Source: Saprolegnia diclina VS20 (taxonomy: Eukaryota > Oomycota > Saprolegniomycetes > Saprolegniales > Saprolegniaceae). Taken from it: DNA of 60,246 nucleotides. The stretch lies in NCBI RefSeq assembly GCF_000281045.1, contig NW_008246068.1, forward strand, positions 1,260,036 through 1,320,281. Reading direction: 5' to 3'. Under the pieces are notes generated by a model. That model saw nothing but the letters and a program-made list of their open reading frames with translations, did not search any database and had not been told where the DNA came from. How positions within the stretch are numbered: position 1 is the stretch's first letter; the number at the start of each line of letters is the position of its first letter. The position numbers and the translations under genes are program-made. Below, in pieces: positions 53,401 to 60,246 of the stretch.

Positions 53401-54506
53401 ACAAACAACAACCACTGGGCCTGAGCGCGGACCCCATCTGTGGCCCCATGTACGACGACACGATTCCCACCGGTGGGAAGGCTGTCGATGCTCGAGTTTT
53501 TTGGCGCCCGGCGCTGGATGGCTCGATTGAGGACTGCGTCTTCCCGTACGCTAACTTCAAAGGCAGCGACAGCTCCCCAAGCAGCTACAACTACATCGAT
53601 CCCAAGACGTTTGGGACGTACACCAACGGCTTGCCCATGATCACGGTGCAGTCGATGGAGGCCGCATGGAATGCCGGCTACCGCCCATACTACCCGTATG
53701 CTGCTCGCCGGTCGGCCTTCTTCAAGTCGCAGTTCTTCTCGTGGGACCCGACGAACGGTGAAGTCGACGGCTTTGGCGACAAGATCGAGAAAGGCTTGAT
53801 CTTCGGCTTCCAGCCCATTGGCGTGTGGAGCATCACCAACGCCGAAACGGCGGGTGGCGAAGTGGCAACATCGGCGCGCCCCCGTGCGGTCTTTAACGGC
53901 CCCAAGGTGACCCTCACCGACTCGTCGGCCAAATTGACGCCGTCGACGCAAGTGACATTGTCCGACTCCAACATGTACAAAAACGCAGTCGCAGACTGGA
54001 TGATCACGGATGCGACGGGCCAACCGTACTGCGACGGCGAGCAATGCCTCTTGGACTACCGAGCTGGTTTCACGCGCAAGACGGCCAACGGCGTGCAGGT
54101 CAACGTCATGTCGCGTCGCCTCTGCATGATGGCTCTCCTCAAAGCGCAGACGGCGTACTTTGTGACAGTCGTCGTCATGCAGTGGGCCAACGTGCTCAAC
54201 TGCAAGACGCGGTTCCTCTCGATCCGCTCGCAGGGCATGCGCAACTCGGTGCTTCTCTTTGGCCTCGGCTTTGAGTTCCTCCTCTGCGCGTGCACGTGCT
54301 ACTCGTCGTTTTTCCAAATGATCTTCACGACGACGGGCATCCGCCTCACGCACTGGTTTGGTGGTATGCCCGTCGCCATGTTCCTCTTTACGTATGACGA
54401 AATGCGCAAGTACCTCCTCCGCTCGACGTCGACCGTCTATGTCGACAAGCAAACGGGCAAGTCGAACCGGATTCCCGGCTGGGTCGAGCGCAACTCGTAC
54501 TATTAG
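50429..54506 (+). CDS. Na,K-ATPase-like P2-type cation ATPase with large M7-M8 loop
   Basis: Two exons, 1340 aa, one 55-nt phase-0 intron at 50636-50690. The lysine-rich first exon (ARKKTGKKTGKKD) recalls the N-terminus of Na,K-ATPase alpha. Core motifs: NSSLTGEPEP (usually TGES), IVANVPEGLLATLTVCLSLA in M4, the phosphorylation site CSDKTGTLTQ (Asp about 379), MLLVMKGAPERI for ATP binding, [20 protein letters not shown], and LGTDLIPAIALAYEEAENDI in M6. The loop between M7 and M8 is about 280 residues, against about 45 in animals, and is cysteine-poor. By eye the Na,K-ATPase ligands E327, E779 and D808 are kept, but S775 aligns with Val (about 837) and D804 with Cys (about 866). A similarly enlarged pump is known from the alga Heterosigma. 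It probably exports Na+ at the plasma membrane; K+ counter-transport is doubtful. Confidence 0.93.
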
Positions 54507-54962
54507 ACGACGACGCGCTGCGTATCGGTTTACATTTCTCCAAATACAATACACACTGCTGAATGTTACCGCAATGCTTGCGCGGATGTTGCTGCCGTTG
54601 GCGCTTCTTCCTCAAACATTGGAAGAGGCGCCACTGACCCATGTCAACACTGACCACTGACCCATGCTGTAGGTCAGTGAGGCATCTGCCTCTTTCATCG
54701 AGGTATCGCAGGGGTGCAACTCGTGTCCAAGAAGCTCGGACGGAAGAACGTCCCGACCATCCTTGGACAACTTGTGCTCGAGGACACATCGTCGTTGGCG
54801 CCACATCGTGCGGTGAAGACGTTGTGGGACGACCAAAGATGGAAGCAATACATCCATCAGCGAGAGCCGAGCACATCACGGAACGGACGGTGTGAGCCAC
54901 ATCCCAAGGGCGAGCACATGCCCGAGGCAGGATTTCGAATTTGGTCGTCGACCTCACACGCG
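54507..54962. other. spacer with open but uncertain frame
   Basis: The reading frame of the following small gene is open back to 54714, with an in-frame ATG at 54918, so the next protein could be longer or have an upstream exon. Two GACCACTGACCCATG-like phrases (54610-54665) form a short imperfect duplication. No family is recognised. Confidence 0.4.
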
Positions 54963-55316
54963 ATGAACCACTCATTGCCTCAGCCGGCGACAGCCAACGA
55001 GGACGACACGTCCAAGGTCATCGTAAACGACCGCACCGAGTACCGCATTGTGTGCTGGGGAAACTCGTGGTTTGATCTCGTTTTGATTCCGTTCCAGACG
55101 ATTCTGTTGTACGGCTTTATGACGGGCTTTTCTGTGCTCATCGTACAAGGCACGTACATGACGTCCGACGCCCAAGCTGCACTCTGGGTCTACTTCTTCG
55201 CGTGGGCCGCCGGCGTCGTCTACTTGGGAGTGACAATCACGGTAGCCGGCTGGGAGATGCGCTTGAAAGCCAAGGTCGCCGCCAAGGTCGCTGCCGACGA
55301 AGACGAGTTGGCCTAA
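54963..55316 (+). CDS. small two-TM membrane protein of unknown function
   Basis: 117 aa from ATG 54963. A polar N-terminus (about 45 residues, including NDRTEYRIVCWGNSWFD) precedes two hydrophobic helices (LVLIPFQTILLYGFMTGFSV and AALWVYFFAWAAGVVYLGVT), then a charged alanine/lysine tail (AKVAAKVAADEDELA). I do not recognise a family. It follows the P-type ATPase in the same direction, 456 bp after its stop; small TM proteins can be pump regulators, but nothing in the sequence proves that. The frame is open upstream to 54714, so the start is uncertain. Confidence 0.6.
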   Translation: MNHSLPQPATANEDDTSKVIVNDRTEYRIVCWGNSWFDLVLIPFQTILLYGFMTGFSVLIVQGTYMTSDAQAALWVYFFAWAAGVVYLGVTITVAGWEMRLKAKVAAKVAADEDELA

Positions 55317-55607
55317 GGGCCATCCACCTTGGACCAACAGGATACTGCAATATACATGGTTGCGTGAATATGTCGCTGCCTTTTACATACATGCCAACAA
55401 CGTTGTGCCACTTCATCGTTGGATTTGGTGTACCAACGGTCTTCTCTCAATCTCAATTGAAATAGCTCATGTCAGGCACATTCGGTTCTTGACTTCACCT
55501 GTGGGATCCTCGGATCCGCTGCGAAGGTGCCACCTCACGTTCGCGTCCTCGGTGCTGCCACGTGGTTGGTAACTGCCATTTTGTATCTTGAAGAGTCGCG
55601 TTGCACC
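55317..55607. other. spacer
   Basis: No gene seen. The frame of the MORN gene is open to 55527, but only from a GTG. Confidence 0.5.
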
Positions 55608-57362
55608 ATGAACGTCGTCTTTGATCTCGGGTCCTGGCGCTTGACAGACGACGGGCGCATTTACCGCCGCGGCAAGCTCCGGTTCGCGAACGGGGACCTC
55701 TACGACGGCGAGTGGCTTGATGGTCAGCGCCAAGGCCGAGGCACGTTTACCTACGTCAACGGGGCCACGTACCACGGCGAGTTTTCGCATAACCTTTTCA
55801 ACGGCTTTGGGGTCCTCCGCGTGCCGGACTTGCAACACCCGCTCACCAAAGAGTGGACCAAGGGCTCGTCGTACGAAGGCGGGTTCCGTGACGGCCAAAA
55901 GCACGGCAAAGGCACCTTGGTGTGCGGCGACGGCGGCAGCTACGATGGTGCGTTTGCCGACAACGTTTTCAGCGGCCACGGTGTCTTTTGCTACGCTAAC
56001 GGCGACCGGTACGGCGGTGAATGGCGCCACGGCAAGTGGTGGGGCAAAGGCCACCTTCTGTACCGCGACGGCGGTAGCTACGAGGGCGACTTCCAGAACG
56101 GTCTCTTCCACGGGTTTGGTCACCGCGTGTGGCCCCATGCTGGCGGGTCCTACTTGGGCGAATACAAACTCGGGGACCAGCATGGACCCGGTGTCCGCGT
56201 CTTTGCCGACGGTTCACAGTACGATGGCGACTGGGTCGACCACTGCCAGCACGGCAGCGGTGTCTGGACAACAGCGACATTTGTGTACATTGGTGATTTT
56301 GCGCACGGCCACCCCCACGGCAATGGCCTCTTTCGCTATACGAACGGTGATGTGTACGAAGGACAAATGCACAGCGGGTACTACTACGGCCGTGGCAAGT
56401 TCACATACAAGGACGGCGGCTACTACGACGGCGAGTACACGGCGGTGCGCGTCCGCTGGTGTGTCGTAACGCCAACGCCCAACAACAAGCGTCATGGCAA
56501 AGGTCATTGGTCTAGTGTACAAGCAACCGAGTTCTTATTGCGATCTAGGTCGTCGGGTGTGGGCATCCGGGAACGAGTACATCGGGGAGTGGTCCAACGA
56601 CGTCATGCATGGCCGCGGCACGCTCCGCTCGACCGTGCAGGTACAACTCTCAACGCGAGATACTGGCTATCAAGTGTGTAGGGCATGAAGGTCGAGTACA
56701 TTGGTGCGTTTGACAACGGCCGTCAATCGGGCGACGGACAACTGACCATGCTTAAAATCAGCAACGCCCCCCTCGAGTTTCCGCTCGGAAGCGGCAACTA
56801 CCACTATGGAAAAGGCGAGTGCACCTATACCGGCGGCTTTTTCAACGGCGTGTTCCACGGCCACGGGCGCTTTGCGCACACGGACGGACGCAATTATGTC
56901 GGTGACTGGGTTCACGGCAAGCGCGACGGACATGGCGACGCGATCTTGACCCCTGTCGCGGAAATGGGCGACGATCGGCGCCAACACATTGGCGGCAACG
57001 ACGCTCTCTATCGGATGCTCAAGTACACGGGGGCGTATTGTGACGACGTGCGGCATGGGCGCGGTATGCTGTACTTCACCAACGGCGATGGCATTGACGG
57101 CGACTTTGTCTGCGGACACGTGCACGGCGCGGCCGAGTACGTATTTGCATCCGGTCGACGCCGGCGCGGTCGCTGGGAGCACGGACACCGAGTAGCGTGG
57201 GCCGACGCTGAGAGCAACCAAGACGACGACATCATCGCGCGCGCGAGCACCGTGCCTGAAAAGGAGGCTGCATCGCCCGACTTGCCGACCTCCAAGGCAG
57301 GGTCCAAAGGAGCGTCCAGTCCATGGAGCACTTCCACGATAGACAAACTGTCTATAACATGA
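55608..57362 (+). CDS. MORN-repeat protein
   Basis: Three exons, 555 aa. Introns: 56503-56548 and 56641-56681. An additional 45-nt GT...AG segment at 56445-56489 is frame-neutral; it interrupts a MORN unit and may be a third intron, although its AAG end is unusual here. Some fifteen MORN units (consensus YxGxWxxGxxHGxGxxxxxxG) run through most of the protein, e.g. YDGEWLDGQRQGRGTFTYVN, YEGDFQNGLFHGFG and YVGDWVHGKRDGHGDA. The C-terminal 60 residues are polar. MORN arrays bind membranes or act as rigid spacers and are common in flagellar proteins (radial spoke head RSP1/RSP10) and in phosphoinositide kinases of plants. No kinase or other enzyme domain is present. A flagellar or cortical role is plausible but not shown. 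Confidence 0.88.
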
Positions 57363-57519
57363 CAGACAATATTGGTGTCGTAAATGGCTCCCACGTACGT
57401 CTCGTGAATGCCGGCACCGCGCTCGAGCCCACTCAAGATACCGTCTCCACCAATCAAATGCCACCACTGTATTCTTCGAATTTTCAAAACCGATTGAGTT
57501 TGAGAATACTGCGCAGCAG

Positions 57520-58090
57520 ATGGGCACGTGGGGACAGGCCGTTGTCAGGCGCGCACCGTGCGCGGTCGTCTACGTGGCGCCGCAGCTGCTGCCCATGGCG
57601 CTATTGGCTAGCTCCTTGGACGAGTTGGGTGTCGAGACCATTCGCCTCATCATGATTGTGGTCGTCGCGGTCGCCGCCTTCACGCGATCGCTCGACGCTG
57701 GGCGTACGTTGCTCGCGCGCCGCCTCGAGGCTCACGTTGCTATGCTGTCTTGTAGCGTACTTTCTGGCGCATGGCCTTCTCCACCTGTTGGCCATGAGCA
57801 CCGCAGTGCTGCCGCCGCCTGCAGCGTGGCTCCTGCTGTTCATCCGCGCCATCCTGTTCCATGAGGTCGTCGCCATCGCGCGCTGGCCGCGCAAGTCGTA
57901 CACGGCCCGCTTCAACACGACCACGGCGAAGCTCGAGGCCTTCTTTCGCTTGCACGACCCAGCGCGGCTCAAAGAGGCGCGTGCTCTCGTACGCGAGTAC
58001 TTTGGGAATGAGACCCTCCTCTTTGCAAAACTAGACGACACCTACATGCGGGCCACGCCCGTTGTCGTGGCGGCGGTACCCCGAGGTTAA
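57520..58090 (+). CDS. small predicted membrane protein of unknown function
   Basis: Two exons with a 52-nt intron at 57704-57755; 172 residues if it ends at TAA 58088-58090. Alternatively a 39-nt intron (58076-58114, ending TGTAG) would give the end QGSESTLFTFA at 58150. Hydrophobic segments: IRLIMIVVVAVAAF, YFLAHGLLHLLAMSTAVL and WLLLFIRAILFHEVVAIA, followed by a soluble charged tail (SYTARFNTTTAKLEAFFRLH, LKEARALVREYFGNETLLF). I recognise no family. The first ATG follows the upstream stop by 157 bp. Confidence 0.65.
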
Positions 58091-59005
58091 CCCACGCCTC
58101 GCTCAACGCTGTAGCAAGGGTCGGAGAGCACACTTTTTACATTTGCTTGACCAGAAAGTGGCAACTGAAATGCAAAAATGACAATAATGTCTTGCGCTCT
58201 TTCCGTGTCAAGATATATATATATATATATAAACTACACATTTCTATTCGAAACAAAGCCCTTGGTAGATTTTCCGAAATTATGCAGAAGCGGGCGTCGC
58301 CGACGTGCATCTAATGCAGTGTGATTGCAGCGTCGGCCACGGGCATAACTTGCACAAGCACATTGTATGGAGAGGTCAGCTACCGCAGGATCCAGCAGTA
58401 AAAAGAACCGGCAACCATTTCTCTGATTCCCTTGCCTCGGGTAAGAACAAATTTTTATAGGGACAACCTCGCACAGGTAGCTACTGAATCAGTGTCATAT
58501 CGCAGAACGAATGGTAACATCGTTGGTTCCAGGCATATAGCAGGTGCAGGTATTTGCTTGGCTCTAGTTGATGCGCTTGCAGTAACCACGTCATTTCGAT
58601 ACCGCCAATTGTGCTTCAGAAAATTGTGATATCGCACCTTGAGTCTCCTTGGTCCGAAGTGAACAAGACAGCCACCGAGATACGACCGCTGTCATCGCTC
58701 CCAATGCAAATACCAATCGATTAGTCGACGACAATGCGTCATTATTGTCGGTGGCGATGCTGCTCTTCCACTTGGCGGCCTCCTTTTCAACCCACGTTAT
58801 CAATTATCCCGCCTCATGGACCAGAGAGTGTAACGCTCGGAATGTATGTCGTGATGAGCGACCTGGCCAGCGCGTTGATCCTGACCATCTGGTGACGATG
58901 CGGTCCGTCGCGAGCGCGATGATCATCACAACCGCACCAATATTGCGATTTGACGGATCGGTCGTCGCCACTCACTTTTCCATTTTCCCTCATCCAACAA
59001 CTACC
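58091..59005. other. intergenic with AT microsatellite
   Basis: No gene seen. An (AT)n run of about 20 nt lies at 58213-58232. A pyrimidine-rich initiator-like TCACTTTTCCATTTT at 58972-58986, about 20 nt before the ABC transporter ATG, matches the oomycete initiator theme. Confidence 0.55.
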
Positions 59006-60246
59006 ATGCAGACAAAAGACGTCGACAGCTACGCGCTCGTCACGACGCCCAAGAACAACGAAGCGCCACCGAGCGAGACGCCGACGAACACCGCCCCGAT
59101 GGTGTCCTTCGCCAAACTCTTTTCATTTGCCGACACGACCGACAAGGTGCTCTTGGCGCTCGGGACGCTCAGCTCGATGGTGCTCGGTGTCGCGCAGCCG
59201 CTGCAGATCGTCTTCTTCGGCAACGTTGTCAACGCCTTCAACCCGACATCGGCCACAGGCGCCGACGCATTCCGCGATAGCATCAACCGCACCGTCATCC
59301 AGTTTGCCATTATGGGCGCTGTCGTGCTCGTCACAGGCGCAACTCAGATTGCATGCTGGAACATTGCCGCCGCACGCCAGACCAAGCGCCTCCGCCACGC
59401 CTACGCGACGGCCATTCTGCGCCAGGAGGTCGGCTGGTTTGACGTCAACGAACCCATGCAGCTCGCAACCCGCGTCGCCGACACGACGCTCATCATCCAA
59501 GAAGGCATGGGCCGCAAGGTCGCGGATGCCATCAACTTTATGACGATGGGCCTCACGGGCATCGTCGTCGGCTTTGTCTACGGCTGGGACCTCACGCTGG
59601 TGCTTCTCGCGCTCTCGCCGTTCGTGGCCGGCAGTGGCTACTACATGGTCAAGACGATTGCAGCTGCGACCCAAGGCGGCGTCGAGGCGTATGCAGAGGC
59701 GGGCGGGGTCGCTGAAGAAGCACTGAGCAACATCCGCACTATCCACGCGTTCAACGCGATGCCGACGGTCGTCAAGAATTACATGGCGGCCTTGCGCAAG
59801 ACCGAAGCTGCCGGCGTCAAGAAGGGCCTCGCGGTCGGCCTTGGCACTGGTGGCATGTTCTTTGTCATCTTCTGCACGTATGCGCTGGGCCTGTACTACG
59901 GCGCCGTCCGCGTCAGCACCGACCAGATCACGGACAAGTGTGTCGGCAGCGGCTGCTACGACGGTGGCCGCGTCATCATCGTCTTCTTCTCCATCGTCAT
60001 GAGCTCCATGGCGCTCGGCCAGGCCGGCCCTGGTGCGCAAGCCATCTTTGCGGCCCGCGCGGCGGCCTACAGTGTCTTTGAGCTCATCGAGCGCGAGTCC
60101 AAGATCGACGCGAGCGCGTCGACGGGCAAGACGCTGCCGACCGTCCAAGGCGAGATCGCGCTCTCCAACATTTCGTTTGCGTACCCGTCGCGGCCCAACG
60201 TCCAAGTGTGCGCGGGCTACTCGTTGCACATTCCGGCAGGCCAAAA
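59006..60246 (+). CDS. ABCB-type (P-glycoprotein) ABC transporter, 5' part only
   Basis: The frame runs from ATG 59006 off the window end, 413 full codons. A polar N-terminus of about 40 residues is followed by the first ABC transmembrane domain (VSFAKLFSFADTTDKVLLAL, ILRQEVGWFDVNEP, GLTGIVVGFVYGWDLTL, AEEALSNIRTIHAF, LGTGGMFFVIFCTYALGLYY). The start of the first nucleotide-binding domain is present (ALSNISFAYPSRPNVQV). The window stops just before Walker A. Full ABCB proteins are about 1200-1300 aa with two such halves and pump lipids or xenobiotics out across the plasma membrane. The intracellular GWFD loop and the PSRP motif place it in the B family; whether it is a half or full transporter cannot be seen. 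Confidence 0.95.
   Translation, partial: MQTKDVDSYALVTTPKNNEAPPSETPTNTAPMVSFAKLFSFADTTDKVLLALGTLSSMVLGVAQPLQIVFFGNVVNAFNPTSATGADAFRDSINRTVIQFAIMGAVVLVTGATQIACWNIAAARQTKRLRHAYATAILRQEVGWFDVNEPMQLATRVADTTLIIQEGMGRKVADAINFMTMGLTGIVVGFVYGWDLTLVLLALSPFVAGSGYYMVKTIAAATQGGVEAYAEAGGVAEEALSNIRTIHAFNAMPTVVKNYMAALRKTEAAGVKKGLAVGLGTGGMFFVIFCTYALGLYYGAVRVSTDQITDKCVGSGCYDGGRVIIVFFSIVMSSMALGQAGPGAQAIFAARAAAYSVFELIERESKIDASASTGKTLPTVQGEIALSNISFAYPSRPNVQVCAGYSLHIPAGQ

Noticed and set aside
51945-54554. 869-codon antisense frame over the P-type ATPase
   Set aside because: Long only because of codon bias; no recognisable protein, and the sense strand is unambiguous.

Overview
The window is nuclear DNA from an oomycete, most likely a saprolegnian water mould (Saprolegnia/Achlya/Thraustotheca/Aphanomyces type; the genus cannot be fixed from here). 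The reasons are a seven-transmembrane receptor fused to a phosphatidylinositol-phosphate kinase (an oomycete hallmark), a stramenopile-type Na,K-ATPase-like pump, very GC-rich third codon positions, tight gene spacing, and about 60 very short spliceosomal introns (mostly 40-62 nt, nearly always ending in TAG). All exon joins given were worked out by eye from GT/AG sites, reading phase and family similarity. Where I give a total length, the exon lengths add up to whole codons.

Layout, left to right. 1-1191: no gene seen. 1192-2888 (+): NIPA-type magnesium transporter with a Frizzled-like cysteine-rich ectodomain. 3170-5797 (+): GPCR-PIPK. 6111-7816 (-): radial-spoke-like RIIa/EF-hand protein. 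8178-9143 (-) and 9330-11524 (+): IMP4 and MPP10, two partners of one U3 snoRNP subcomplex, head to head over a CCAAT-rich promoter. About 11745-12035 (-): MCM7-like gene fragment. 12301-13935 (-): three-EF-hand protein. 14973-16114 (+): SPFH/band-7 protein. 16274-19408 (-): secreted GH31 glycosidase with a trefoil domain. 20010-22805 (+): zinc metallopeptidase with jacalin-like repeats. 22979-25963 (-): NUP107/NUP84. 27009-28424 (-): AMP-forming ligase, 93 bp head to head with 28518-40829 (+): a 3926-residue dynein-heavy-chain-like protein whose first AAA site is degenerate. 41693-43213 (+): DRG2 GTPase. 43282-45337 (-): TUG/ASPSCR1-type UBX protein with a PUB domain. 45823-46552 (+): maleylacetoacetate isomerase. 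46600-47574 (-): membrane protein with two FHA domains. 48520-49869 (-): ALG11. 50429-54506 (+): Na,K-ATPase-like P-type ATPase. 54963-55316 (+): small two-TM protein. 55608-57362 (+): MORN-repeat protein. 57520-58090 (+): small membrane protein. 59006-60246 (+): ABCB transporter, cut by the window end.

The genes form no operon-like pathway. Recurrent themes are ribosome biogenesis (IMP4 and MPP10), likely flagellar or zoospore proteins (RIIa/EF-hand, EF-hand, dynein-like, MORN), and membrane transport and signalling. A diverged ~325-bp repeat occurs in inverted copies at 26443-26767 and 40942-41267, flanking the ligase/dynein-like pair. No rRNA, tRNA, CRISPR array, autonomous transposon or viral element was recognised.
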